From a virus, in the IMG/VR virus record IMGVR_UViG_3300044695_005756, positions 1 to 64,000 of that record: a stretch of DNA of 64,000 bases; one strand, 5' to 3'. A program made the position numbers and the translations under genes. The notes under the pieces are model-generated. The model was given only the letters and a program-made list of their open reading frames with translations, was not told the DNA's origin and did not search any database. Within the stretch, counting starts at the first letter, position 1, and the number at the start of each line of letters is the position of its first letter. Positions 51,863 to 61,156 of this stretch are shown here, in pieces.

Positions 51863-51870
51863 TATTTATT
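51863..51870 (-). promoter_or_regulatory. Late promoter box variant AATAAATA before short fibre gene
   Basis: AATAAATA on the minus strand, one mismatch to TATAAATA, about 21 bases upstream of the fibre ATG and overlapping the stop of the gp7-like gene. Confidence 0.35.
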
Positions 51871-54800
51871 CTATTATCAAATCGAATTCTTGTTCTGTCT
51901 CAATAATTTCTCCATCTTCCGCAGTCAAATAAATTTTTGGAACAGCAGAGAAAATTACCGCAGTTTGTGCGTTTGCAGTTTGACTCCATGAAACAGGATC
52001 AATCGTAATTATCGCATTAGCTCCAGCAGAATTTGGAGTTATTTTTGGAGTATAATAATATTTTCCAACACCCTGGAGAACACTATCGCTATTTACTGTC
52101 AGCTTTCGAATGGCTCCATTTCCAGAATAAACTTCAACCAATACGTTAGCTGCTGTATTCTGCTCAACAAATCCAACAGTAATTACCGCATTTGTCACCG
52201 CATTTGCTACCGCAGTTAAAGTAAATGCAGCATTTACGAAGGTATTGCTGTTTGCTGTAACAAGAAATCCTGCCGTTTGTCCTGAATTTGCTGAAGAAGA
52301 AACCGATAACTGTGCGATGTTTCTTGTATTTGCGTTATATCCAATTGAAAGAATCGCAGGAGTTGTTGGAGTTTGAATTGCACCTGTAGTCGGATCTAAA
52401 ATACCTACGATAATAATGTCTTGTCCGTTTGCATATAGACCTATATCAGTTACAACAGTTTTATTAATTCTACCTGAAGTATCAACTCCGATAAGACAGT
52501 TTGCAGGATTATTTGCAGATTCCTGATTGGTCGAAAACACTACATAGCCTGCTTCTTTACCAGAGACTGGCTGCAGATATCCTTCTCCGCCAGAAGTTAT
52601 CAGCACTTGCGTTACGGAAACTGGAGTAACATTTGGCGTAACAGTTGTTGGTGGAACAGAATATAATCCAACATCCGTTATCACAATAGAGTGCATATTA
52701 ATTACACCATTTGCTGGATATATTTCATACGTGGCGTTTGCTTTTCTTACTGGTGTTCCTCCACCAAAAACCAAATAACCATTAGCGATACATGTGCCAG
52801 CATATATGTTAGTTGCTGTATTCGATACGACTGATATGATTGATTGAGGAATTGTATTTGATACAGCAGTTGGCGCGGTAGAATATGCTCCATTATCAGT
52901 AATATCAATCTTACGAATTTTTCCTCCCATAGGCATCATCTGCACGGTAAATACTGCGTTACCTGTTTGAGGTAATGCGAATGGAGTAGTTTTATATAAT
53001 CCTCTATTTAAAACTGTGACGTTGACAATTGCACCTGTTGAATTAACAAAGACTCTTGCATTCGCACTAATATTGTCTTTGTCTGGACTTACAAAATTAA
53101 TGTAACCGTTAGCTCCATGTGCAAACGAATTTGCAGTAATGGATATTACCTGTGCAGAATTTGGATGAAAAACTTCGATGCTTGCTACCGCAGAACGACT
53201 CGGACTTCCTCCAGAGAAATTTATAATGCCATTAGAGTGTCCAAGTCCACCACTTGGCGCAGTAATTGTAAACATCACATTGGACTCTGCGTTTGTAGTT
53301 GCTGTAAACACTTCATTATTTTCATAATATCTTAAACCAGCAATGTTTGCAAATATAGGATAATCTGTTGAATATGCTCCGTTCGCTTGTACTTCAACAT
53401 TTAAAACATAACCTTCCGTATTCACATACACTCTTGCATTTGCCGCACTATATTGCGTACCAACATTGGCATTCGATACCGTGTTTGTGGTAAATGTGAT
53501 GAAGCTATTTACCGTTCTTGAATGAGCATTCACATTAACCATTCGAACTAAAGTCACTACTTTAATGTCGGAAATAACGACATTTGGACTTGAGTTTGGA
53601 ACAGCAAGCGTTGGATCAGTTTGATAAAGTCCAGAATCGATTACAACAACAGTATTAATTGAAGTATTGGGGTGAACTATAAGTTGTACATTTGCATCTC
53701 TTAATGGACTTCCACCAGAAATTTGTAACCATCCGTTTGAGTATCCTTGACCGCGATTCGTTATCGTAATTCCATTAGCATATAGAACTCTGTGTGGATT
53801 CGTATCAGGAAGCGCGATTGGTTTGTCTGAGTAAAGACCTCCGGACACGAAAGTTATATTTCTTAATGCGCCATTTGATGCGTAAACTTCAACATTTGCC
53901 ACAGATCGAATCGATTCATCTGTACCAGAAAATGCAATTGAACCATTCTCATAACCTGAACCTGGATTTGAAATAGTTAGACTTGTTACTTGACCACCGC
54001 CATTTGAGAACACCAAATAACCATTTGAATATCCTGAACCTGCGTTTGTGATTCTCAGATTTGATACGTTCGACTCGGTTACAATTTTAGTGTTGCTTAC
54101 AATGTGAGATACTTTTCGCAATTCTCCATTTGCTGCGATTGATGATCCTATTGTAAGAATACCCGCATCATATAAAACATTGAATTTTGTATTTGAACCA
54201 ACAACAATTGCACCGCCATTTGAAACATTAACTTTACCTGAAAGTGTTGTCTCTCTATTTCTTTCAACTTCAACGTCAGTTAATTCAACGATGTTTTGTT
54301 TATTGTAAAATGCATAGTTAATTAATCCTACAGGATGCAGCAGTTGTTTAAGCAGACTCTTATATTTACTGAATTCTATCTGAGAAGAGATAACATATGA
54401 ATAATCCACATAAAAATCTTCACCCTGTATTTTTCTTTCGAAGCTGGACAAAAGTGAATCTGTTGTTCTCCAGTTACCACCACTGGAAATATATGATCGT
54501 TCAATTTCAACATTTCCTGTAGCGGAACCATCTCCACCAGTTATTTCTACAGATGGAATGTATTGATATCCTGAACCTGGATCAATGACTTGTATTGAAG
54601 TGATTGCACCATTACTGGCTCCAAACCCAGCAATCGAAAGTCTTTCGTTGTCTCCTAGTATAGAATCAATCTCAATAATCGCTCCAGAACCTGTTGCAGA
54701 ATCGACTGAAATTGATGGGAAATTATTCTGAGTGTATCCATAACCACCAATTGGCCATCTGTTTTGAACTCCTATTTTTCTACCAGAAGTTGAGTATGTG

Positions 54801-56581
54801 AAAGTTCCAGAAACTGTGGCTAATGTATCATTTACAATCGCAACAATTAATTTTGGTTCATTATTAATCTCTACTGTATCACCAACAAATAACTCTTTTG
54901 TAAAAAATGTTCCTGTTCCTATAATCTCATTACAAGCCGATAAGATGGATGCTGTTCCCTGTATTCTAGCATTTGCGGAAACAATTTTTTGAATATAACC
55001 ATTCGCTGCAATTTTACCTACAGTTGCAGCGGCATGTTGACCATACGTGCCTAAAGGATTTGGTCCAAATACAATTTCATCTCCAATTTTGTAATTTAAT
55101 CCACCATCATTAATTTTATAACGATCAATTGATTTTAAACTCTTCGAAAAACGATAGGGAGCATTTGCACCATACAATGCACCCGATGCATCTAGAATAG
55201 TCGAGTCTTTTTGATTTAGTGGTAAAGTTGAAGAAAGGACTGTGACGTTTGAAATTGGTCCAACTTGAAGTGTAACGTAATTAAAAACTGTGTTGAGTGC
55301 ATTAGCAGCACTCACGTTTGATTTCAAGAAAACCGCACCAAAATTGGAACTGTTAATATAAACATTTCCACCAACATTTAAACTTAAATTCGATATGACA
55401 TCAGGAGATACTGTAAGAGTATTTCCAGCGTTTGCTCCTGATGCATCTATGGCATCAACAAAAAGTGTGAAGACGGTAAAAGCACTATTTCCAGTAACCG
55501 AAACAGGAGAAGTTGTGGTGAAGCCAGCTCCACCATGATGAATAAGAATACTATCTGCGAAACCAGAAGAAACACTTTCTACTGTTCCGATTGCGTTTGT
55601 TTTTGAATTCCCGCCATAAACATAAACGAGATCGCCAACACTATAATTATTTCCAGAATTGACTACATTGATCTTTTTTACGATTGAATATGTCGAAGCG
55701 CGAACATCAACTATTACATTATTTACTTCATCTACAATAGGTATTGATACTTCTTCACCATTTAAAAATGATCCACGTAGAGTGCTTGGATTGATGAGTA
55801 AATCAATAGGAAGACTTAATGTAAACGTGTCAGAAGATGTTCTTCTAATCGCATCTTCAATAATGGCATAAGCACCTGAAGATACTCCTACGACTTTTCT
55901 ATTACCTAAAATAACTGGATTTAGATTTTCATATCTTACTTTTACAATAGAATTGTTGGCAGGAATATTTAAAAATACTAATTGACGGTACTCTTTGTTA
56001 ATGTAATAGTCAACGTCAATTGTTTTTAAAACATCATCGACGTAAACATTTATTTCTTCAGGTTCTATTTTTCCTACTAGATAAAAAACTCTAGTCGTTC
56101 CGTCTGCAACATAACGACTGAAAACATCGTTATTGATTCTAAGTTTACTATCTACTTCCCATTTACTTGCCGATGCACGAAGAATGCTATTTCTAGGGTA
56201 AAGAACTTCAATATCTTTACCATAAATTAATTGAAACAGAAGTTTAAAAGAACTTTCGGCACCTTTGGAACGATATATGTTTGCCAAATGCTTAAACAAT
56301 AAAGCTTTATTTGACTGAACTTCAACTGGAATTAATGTTGCAAAAGTATTGTAGAAACTTCTCTCAAACTTCTCAATCGATTCATCAACATCACGAATAT
56401 CTCTCAAAGATTTTGCGGTTGAAATTAGATTATTTGAAGTGGCTGAAGTGTTTGCTTGAGTTTCCAAAAACTCATAGTATGCTTTTACAAACGCAACAAA
56501 TTTTGGATGATCATCCCTAACAAATTCTGGAATTTGCGTTTCAATAAGTACCGATGTTTTTAAATCAGAAATTGACATCAC
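51866..56581 (-). CDS. Large baseplate wedge protein in gp7 position (1571 residues)
   Basis: The N-terminal about 200 residues are conserved among T4-like aquatic phages: LIETQIPEFVRDDHPKFVAFVKAYYEFLE, ALLFKHLANIYRSKGAESSFKLLFQLIYGKDIEVLYPRNSILRAS. The rest is built from many beta units of the type 'I.NPGSGY.NG.I.FSGG', repeated with variation (QVIDPGSGYQYIPSVEITGG; ITNAGSGYSNGYLVFSNGG; ITNRGQGYSNGWLQISGG). T4 gp7 (about 1032 residues) occupies this place between gp6 and gp8. I see no direct sequence match to gp7, so the assignment is by order, size and neighbours. It precedes a fibre gene that overlaps its stop region. Confidence 0.75.
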   Translation of the reverse strand: MMSISDLKTSVLIETQIPEFVRDDHPKFVAFVKAYYEFLETQANTSATSNNLISTAKSLRDIRDVDESIEKFERSFYNTFATLIPVEVQSNKALLFKHLANIYRSKGAESSFKLLFQLIYGKDIEVLYPRNSILRASASKWEVDSKLRINNDVFSRYVADGTTRVFYLVGKIEPEEINVYVDDVLKTIDVDYYINKEYRQLVFLNIPANNSIVKVRYENLNPVILGNRKVVGVSSGAYAIIEDAIRRTSSDTFTLSLPIDLLINPSTLRGSFLNGEEVSIPIVDEVNNVIVDVRASTYSIVKKINVVNSGNNYSVGDLVYVYGGNSKTNAIGTVESVSSGFADSILIHHGGAGFTTTSPVSVTGNSAFTVFTLFVDAIDASGANAGNTLTVSPDVISNLSLNVGGNVYINSSNFGAVFLKSNVSAANALNTVFNYVTLQVGPISNVTVLSSTLPLNQKDSTILDASGALYGANAPYRFSKSLKSIDRYKINDGGLNYKIGDEIVFGPNPLGTYGQHAAATVGKIAANGYIQKIVSANARIQGTASILSACNEIIGTGTFFTKELFVGDTVEINNEPKLIVAIVNDTLATVSGTFTYSTSGRKIGVQNRWPIGGYGYTQNNFPSISVDSATGSGAIIEIDSILGDNERLSIAGFGASNGAITSIQVIDPGSGYQYIPSVEITGGDGSATGNVEIERSYISSGGNWRTTDSLLSSFERKIQGEDFYVDYSYVISSQIEFSKYKSLLKQLLHPVGLINYAFYNKQNIVELTDVEVERNRETTLSGKVNVSNGGAIVVGSNTKFNVLYDAGILTIGSSIAANGELRKVSHIVSNTKIVTESNVSNLRITNAGSGYSNGYLVFSNGGGQVTSLTISNPGSGYENGSIAFSGTDESIRSVANVEVYASNGALRNITFVSGGLYSDKPIALPDTNPHRVLYANGITITNRGQGYSNGWLQISGGSPLRDANVQLIVHPNTSINTVVVIDSGLYQTDPTLAVPNSSPNVVISDIKVVTLVRMVNVNAHSRTVNSFITFTTNTVSNANVGTQYSAANARVYVNTEGYVLNVEVQANGAYSTDYPIFANIAGLRYYENNEVFTATTNAESNVMFTITAPSGGLGHSNGIINFSGGSPSRSAVASIEVFHPNSAQVISITANSFAHGANGYINFVSPDKDNISANARVFVNSTGAIVNVTVLNRGLYKTTPFALPQTGNAVFTVQMMPMGGKIRKIDITDNGAYSTAPTAVSNTIPQSIISVVSNTATNIYAGTCIANGYLVFGGGTPVRKANATYEIYPANGVINMHSIVITDVGLYSVPPTTVTPNVTPVSVTQVLITSGGEGYLQPVSGKEAGYVVFSTNQESANNPANCLIGVDTSGRINKTVVTDIGLYANGQDIIIVGILDPTTGAIQTPTTPAILSIGYNANTRNIAQLSVSSSANSGQTAGFLVTANSNTFVNAAFTLTAVANAVTNAVITVGFVEQNTAANVLVEVYSGNGAIRKLTVNSDSVLQGVGKYYYTPKITPNSAGANAIITIDPVSWSQTANAQTAVIFSAVPKIYLTAEDGEIIETEQEFDLIIE

Positions 56582-56589
56582 TTATACTC

Positions 56590-58647
56590 TTATATTGTCT
56601 CTAAAGTTGTGCTAATTGAAGTTGGATCGGCTGCATCTAACGTGAGAATAGTATTCTTTGAAGAACTTATAATATCTTTTTCCGATTCAATCGAAACACG
56701 AATCAATCCATCGGCAGAATTAACATCTTTAATAACAATATTAGAAATCGAAACTATACCCGTTTCGTAATTAATTTCTCCAGCATTTGAATTAACCACT
56801 TGACGTTGAGCAAAAGAATCGTAATAAACAGTTCGAATTGTTCCTATTTTTCCATCAACTATTACAACTCCTGTTGCTCCTGATCCACCTCCACCAACAA
56901 TTGAAACTGTGGCACGTGTGTAGTCGATTCCTCGATTTATAATTTTTATACTCTCAATTTTTCCGTTTACAATTACCGCCGACGCATTTGCACCAACACC
57001 GTCACCAGATATTGTAATCGTTGGCTGAGTTATATATCCTGTTCCAGGATTCGTAACTTGAATTGATGAGATTCCAGAAAAAGACTGAGGAATTTCATCA
57101 AACTGAACTGAGCGATCTATACCATTAACATCTGCGACAGTAAAATACGTTGAAGTTAGTTTGTTGCCAATCGTGCCTCTACGTAAAGGCACATTAAAAT
57201 TAATTGTATATGGAGTGGAAGTTGTTAAAGTTGGAGTAAATCTTTTTTCCAAACGAACATTAACACTTGAACCAACAATCGAACTTTGATCGACTTTATC
57301 TATAGAATCTTGAACTTTAGATAAAATAAATTGTGCAGCAAATTTGTTCAAGTTAGTTGTATTATATGTTAATATGGCATTACGAACCATCGTCTTAATC
57401 TCATCTTCCGTTTTATTTGTTTTTCTTGAATAGTATCTAACGGTTGATGCCAATTTTAAGTACAAGTATTCTGGCTCACGAATAACTGCTTGGATAGCAA
57501 CAATCGCTTTAGGTCTAATGATTTCATCTATAATTTTTTGTTTTTCAGTTTCAGACAAATAATAATTTTCTTTTAGTTTTAGTGCGATATAAACAATTCC
57601 AAATTTTGGTGGAGATTCATCTTCACCACCCCATACGGAAATAGAATCTATGGGCGGATATTTCTTTGTAATATATGCTTCATAATCAGAAAAAGTTACC
57701 AAACGATTTTGAGATGTATACAAAAGAGGTGCAGCAAATTTGATGTTATCAACAGATTCTCTTTCTGCTCCACCGGAAGCTTCACTTACTGGATCGATAA
57801 TGAAGTCTGAATGAGTTTGTCCATTTGAATCAACTAATGTTTGTGTGGCAATAAAGTTATTTGCTTTGTTTGGAACTTCTCCATTTGTAACAAGATAATT
57901 CATATTTACAACAGCACCATCTGGAAGTTTTTTACCTATAATATTGTCACCAAAATAAATTGAGTATCTTTGTGCTTTATCTTCTTGCAGATAAAAAACT
58001 TTTGATTGAGTCGATGTATTACTTGAATCATCGGCTAAATTATAAATTTCAATTTCAGTATTAGATACTGAAGGTTGAACGGTTACTGAAATGGTTGTAG
58101 TGTCTACCTCTGCATCAGGCAAAACAAACACTTGTTTAGGATTAGAAGCTTGATCATGAACATACGAGTAGGTTACTAACTGTCCTTCGTGAATTGGTAT
58201 GTTAAAGAAAGAAAAATCATTATTTGCTTTAGTAACTTTTAATTCTTCCAATGTTACGAATCCATAACTCACACCGTCAATTTGTTCTGATAAAAATCTA
58301 AATCCTTTTGGAATTGTCATAGTTGATGCAACATTTGACGCCGTATTTACTGTAAAGTTAATTAATGCTCTCGGCGCTTTTCTAGAATAAGGTATATAAC
58401 CTAAAGTTTTAGCTTGTGAGATTACCGAATCGCGTAAAAGTGCTGTGTCAAGAAAAGCCTCGTTGGCAATCATGTTCAAATAATATGCTTGATAATGCGT
58501 GTTGTACGCAAGTACATCAAGCAAAATATTCAAACCAGATCCTTCAAAATTGTAGTCCGTAAATTCAGACTGCTGATTTAAAAATGTTTTTAAGTTTTCC
58601 TTGATTGAATCAAAATCAAGTTCGGTTACTCTTAGACGGTCTGCCAT
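56590..58647 (-). CDS. gp6: Baseplate wedge protein gp6
   Basis: 685 residues (T4 about 660). Baseplate J/gp6 family: LNQQSEFTDYNFEGSGLNILLDVLAYNTHYQAYYLNMIANEAFLDTALLRDSVISQAKTLGYIPYSRKAPRA is the diagnostic N-terminal stretch. FSDYEAYITKKYPPIDSISVWGGEDESPPKFGIVYIALK and RPKAIVAIQAVIREPEYLYLKLASTVRY follow. The family dimerises to form the inner ring holding the wedges. A C-terminal insert (about residues 545-600) carries the GTGY-type repeat (IQVTNPGTGYITQPTITISG). It is preceded by gp25 with a 2-base gap, as in T4-like baseplate operons. Confidence 0.95.
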   Translation of the reverse strand: MADRLRVTELDFDSIKENLKTFLNQQSEFTDYNFEGSGLNILLDVLAYNTHYQAYYLNMIANEAFLDTALLRDSVISQAKTLGYIPYSRKAPRALINFTVNTASNVASTMTIPKGFRFLSEQIDGVSYGFVTLEELKVTKANNDFSFFNIPIHEGQLVTYSYVHDQASNPKQVFVLPDAEVDTTTISVTVQPSVSNTEIEIYNLADDSSNTSTQSKVFYLQEDKAQRYSIYFGDNIIGKKLPDGAVVNMNYLVTNGEVPNKANNFIATQTLVDSNGQTHSDFIIDPVSEASGGAERESVDNIKFAAPLLYTSQNRLVTFSDYEAYITKKYPPIDSISVWGGEDESPPKFGIVYIALKLKENYYLSETEKQKIIDEIIRPKAIVAIQAVIREPEYLYLKLASTVRYYSRKTNKTEDEIKTMVRNAILTYNTTNLNKFAAQFILSKVQDSIDKVDQSSIVGSSVNVRLEKRFTPTLTTSTPYTINFNVPLRRGTIGNKLTSTYFTVADVNGIDRSVQFDEIPQSFSGISSIQVTNPGTGYITQPTITISGDGVGANASAVIVNGKIESIKIINRGIDYTRATVSIVGGGGSGATGVVIVDGKIGTIRTVYYDSFAQRQVVNSNAGEINYETGIVSISNIVIKDVNSADGLIRVSIESEKDIISSSKNTILTLDAADPTSISTTLETI

Positions 58648-58649
58648 TT

Positions 58650-59072
58650 TTATCTAATTCTCTCTAAAAAGAAATCAATCGTAACTGGATTTGGATTGTT
58701 GATAATGAAAAAGGTTAAAGAAATACTATATCCATTATCTTCGGGATACCCTGTTGCGCTGATACTTAAAATACTTACTCTAGGTTCATAGTTTGAAATT
58801 GTGTCATTTATAGCTGTTTTAATTTGTTCTGCCACAATTGGATCAACATTTTCAAATAATAAGCTTCGTAGACCACTTCCAATTTCTGGTCTAAAAGGTT
58901 TTTCGTAATAACTTAAAGACATTAAATTTTTCACAGAATTGATTACAGCATATTCATTAATATTTTTTGTAACGTCTTTTTTAATAGGATGCATGTTAAA
59001 GTTCAAATCGAGGTCTTTGAAACCTCTCTCTGAAGAAATTCTTGGATTCGCTGTTGTGATAGTGGTAGCCAT
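58650..59072 (-). CDS. gp25: Baseplate wedge protein gp25
   Basis: 140 residues (T4 gp25 about 132). GFKDLDLNFNMHPIKKDVTKNINEYAVINSVKNLMSLSYYEKPFRPEIGSGLRSLLFENV and ISNYEPRVSILSI with the EPR motif are diagnostic of the gp25/TssE lysozyme-like-fold family, a sheath-initiating baseplate component. ATG start; a GGAGG lies about 15 bases upstream, farther than usual. Between the PAAR gene and gp6. Confidence 0.95.
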   Translation of the reverse strand: MATTITTANPRISSERGFKDLDLNFNMHPIKKDVTKNINEYAVINSVKNLMSLSYYEKPFRPEIGSGLRSLLFENVDPIVAEQIKTAINDTISNYEPRVSILSISATGYPEDNGYSISLTFFIINNPNPVTIDFFLERIR

Positions 59073-59083
59073 TTATTATTTAT

Positions 59084-59380
59084 TTAACCTCCAACGAAAA
59101 CATTTTCGGATCCTTGTGCTACCGCCGTACATGCAGTAACAGGATCACCGACTCTTCCTGCTTGAAGACCCTCAACGTAAACAGTTGATGAGCCTTTTGT
59201 TATTGGTGCCACGTGTACTGGACATGGAATTCCTGGCACAGGAAGTAAATGTGGTGTGTTAATATGAGATTGACATGACCATGGTCGACCATTTACAAAA
59301 ACGCTACCTGAACCTTGCGCTCTTGATGGCGGAGAGCAATGTGTTACGTCCAAATCTCCTACTCTTGTTGCTGCTGGCAT
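59084..59380 (-). CDS. PAAR-repeat spike tip protein
   Basis: 98 residues: AATRVGDLDVTHCSPPSRAQGSGSVFVNGRPWSCQSHINTPH, then CPVHVAPITKGSSTVYVEGLQAGRVGDPVTACTAVAQGSENVFVGG. The GD...H, 'G S VFVNG', C/H residues and duplicated 'VGD...GS..VFV.G' units are the PAAR cone motif with metal-binding His/Cys. PAAR proteins cap the gp5 needle and sharpen the spike. Two genes further upstream lies gp5, consistent with that role. AGGAG is found upstream of the ATG at long spacing. Confidence 0.92.
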   Translation of the reverse strand: MPAATRVGDLDVTHCSPPSRAQGSGSVFVNGRPWSCQSHINTPHLLPVPGIPCPVHVAPITKGSSTVYVEGLQAGRVGDPVTACTAVAQGSENVFVGG

Positions 59381-60322
59381 TTATGAAAATACTCCTACGT
59401 TACTGCGGGGCAACTTAGTTACTTTCATGTAACTTCCAGTATTTGGAGTTATACGACCCGCACTTGTTGAAACTGATAGATAACAATTACCTGATGTAAC
59501 GGAGTTTGTTATAACAAACGCTTTAATATTAAATGCGTAGAGTGTGTTATCTGTCAAAGAAGGTGTTACTGGAAGAGTAAATGGATCAGCGGTGCCAATT
59601 ATTCTCCCTGCGGTACATGCAGCAGCGACAACGCTTGCTGCACCACCAACATATGTTGCATTTACTAATTGAGGATTTACGCCAGAGCCAGCACCCGAAC
59701 CACTTCTAAATCGTATATTAAATGTTACAGTACCAGCTGTTATTTTTTGAAAATATAACTGCCATTCGATTTCATATGCACTATTTGCAGTTAGCATTAC
59801 ACCGTTGCTGTTACCCATGAATGGCAATTCCGCTGTGCTTATGAAACCACCCGCACCAAATATAGTGTTTGATGTTAGATACCTAAATTGTGTTGCCGGA
59901 ACATAGCCTACTCCTTGAGTTCTATCAACTGTGGCATACAAAGAATTTTTATTGAATTGAATTGTTCCATTTGTACTAACCGTAGAAGGACTGCCTGACC
60001 ATGCGGTTGTAGTTAAATCTAGACCTGTTGTACTTAAATCTCGTATAACAACATTTACGGTATTTGAATCGTTAGTATATAAATTACCCGAAATCACATT
60101 TGTGGTAACAAAAATATTGCCAGCGACAACATTACCTGTGCTAACATTTACACTAACAAAAACATTACCAGCAATAACATTACCTGTGCTGACGTTTGAA
60201 TTCGATGTCACATTTGATGTGACAACATTATCCAATCTTTGCTCAAGATAAGTAAAGTTGGTATCTAAGTCTCCTAGTCCTACAGAGATGCTTTTGTCTG
60301 CAAAGGTCTTTGGTACTGTCAT
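59381..60322 (-). CDS. Small fibre/structural protein with GNV-repeat shaft
   Basis: 313 residues. The N-terminal VPKTFADKSISVGLGDLDTNFTYLEQRLD region is followed by a short repetitive segment (NVSTGNVIAGNVFV; NVSTGNVVAGNIFV; ISGNLYTND) that looks like a triple-beta fibre shaft. A C-terminal globular beta domain of about 180 residues follows (NGTIQFNKNSLYATVDRTQGVGY; YEIEWQLYFQKITAGTVTFNIRFRSG; LSVSTSAGRI). Such domains trimerise in phage fibres. It is located between gp5-side genes and PAAR, so it probably extends from the baseplate. Specific partner unknown. Confidence 0.65.
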   Translation of the reverse strand: MTVPKTFADKSISVGLGDLDTNFTYLEQRLDNVVTSNVTSNSNVSTGNVIAGNVFVSVNVSTGNVVAGNIFVTTNVISGNLYTNDSNTVNVVIRDLSTTGLDLTTTAWSGSPSTVSTNGTIQFNKNSLYATVDRTQGVGYVPATQFRYLTSNTIFGAGGFISTAELPFMGNSNGVMLTANSAYEIEWQLYFQKITAGTVTFNIRFRSGSGAGSGVNPQLVNATYVGGAASVVAAACTAGRIIGTADPFTLPVTPSLTDNTLYAFNIKAFVITNSVTSGNCYLSVSTSAGRITPNTGSYMKVTKLPRSNVGVFS

Positions 60323-60326
60323 TTGT

Positions 60327-60962
60327 TTATTCCGCTGTCCATTTAACTTCTTTTCCTAATGCGTTTGTCCAAATCACAGGTTTTCCATCTGCACCGCCAG
60401 AAAACACGGGAGAAAAAACGAAAGGATTTGTGTTACCATAATACGATTGTAAATAAGATGTGTGGTTTCGTATGTCATTAAGAACGATTTGATTAATAGT
60501 AAAAGTTTCGGTAAGTCCTGAAGTAATTCCAGTATATGTAACTACTATAGTAAAAGTTCGTGTTACGCTTGTTATATCTGACGGCTGATAAAGTATAATA
60601 TTTTTGTTAGGCAAAATGTTACCTAAACTTGTAACCGTGGTTTCAGTCTCAGTTTTTGTGCTGCCCTCTTTTGTAATAAATTTTGCTAAGTCAGAAAACC
60701 CTTTTTGATAAAAACCAGAAATAATGAAACTATCTGCCGTTGCTCCAGGAGTTATCTTTAAATCTGGTTCAGTATCGCCTAACAAAGTGGCACTTATTCC
60801 TGTAACTTTTTCAATTATGTAAGTTCCGCTTCCACCACCTCCAATTCCACCACCACCTGAGCCAATTACTCCTGACTGTACACCCTTTGCAGTAACAGTC
60901 AAAGTAAAATTTTTATTTCTTAGCGCATCAGGAAATCTAGGCGGAAAAATTTCAATTGCCAT
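60327..60962 (-). CDS. Virion structural protein, unassigned
   Basis: 211 residues. It begins IEIFPPRFPDALRNKNFTLTVTAKGVQSG followed by a glycine-rich linker (IGSGGGGIGGGGSGTYIIE), then beta-rich segments (TRTFTIVVTYTGITSGLTETFTINQIVLND) and a C-terminal NPFVFSPVFSGGADGKPVIWTNALGKEVKW. No catalytic motif. The flexible Gly linker between two parts suggests an extended structural protein; its neighbours are baseplate hub genes. Overlaps the small gene upstream by 11 bases. Confidence 0.6.
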   Translation of the reverse strand: MAIEIFPPRFPDALRNKNFTLTVTAKGVQSGVIGSGGGGIGGGGSGTYIIEKVTGISATLLGDTEPDLKITPGATADSFIISGFYQKGFSDLAKFITKEGSTKTETETTVTSLGNILPNKNIILYQPSDITSVTRTFTIVVTYTGITSGLTETFTINQIVLNDIRNHTSYLQSYYGNTNPFVFSPVFSGGADGKPVIWTNALGKEVKWTAE

Positions 60963-61155
60963 TCGTTTCTCGTTTCAGCAACTCTTGTAATCTATCCATC
61001 CACGAATCTATTTCTTCGTGTTGTTCATGTGTGTGCGGTGGCTCTGGAGTTCTTGGTAAGAACTTGATTAAATTATCAAACTTGTCTGGAATGTCTTCGT
61101 AACGTGTATAAGTCTTCAGTTCGCCATTCAACAGTATAACAAATTCATGATCCAT
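60952..61155 (-). CDS. Small conserved protein of the gp5 neighbourhood
   Basis: 67 residues: MDHEFVILLNGELKTYTRYEDIPDKFDNLIKFLP, then PRTPEPPHTHEQHEEIDSWMDRLQELLKRE. This small protein is recurrent next to gp5 in T4-like aquatic phages. The histidine/proline patch in the middle could bind metal, and the ending is an amphipathic helix. I take the ATG at 61155, directly after the gp5 stop (TAAAATG); an in-frame TTG at 61170 is an alternative. Function unknown; possibly an assembly factor for the hub. Confidence 0.7.
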   Translation of the reverse strand: MDHEFVILLNGELKTYTRYEDIPDKFDNLIKFLPRTPEPPHTHEQHEEIDSWMDRLQELLKRETNGN

Positions 61156-61156
61156 T

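Noticed and set aside
59077-59088. AATAAATA and GTTAAATA boxes just upstream of gp25 (a similar AATAAATA lies before the Dps gene at 16473-16480)
   Set aside because: They lie only 5-16 bases from the ATG, inside the region needed for the ribosome site, in very AT-rich sequence; not distinguishable from chance.
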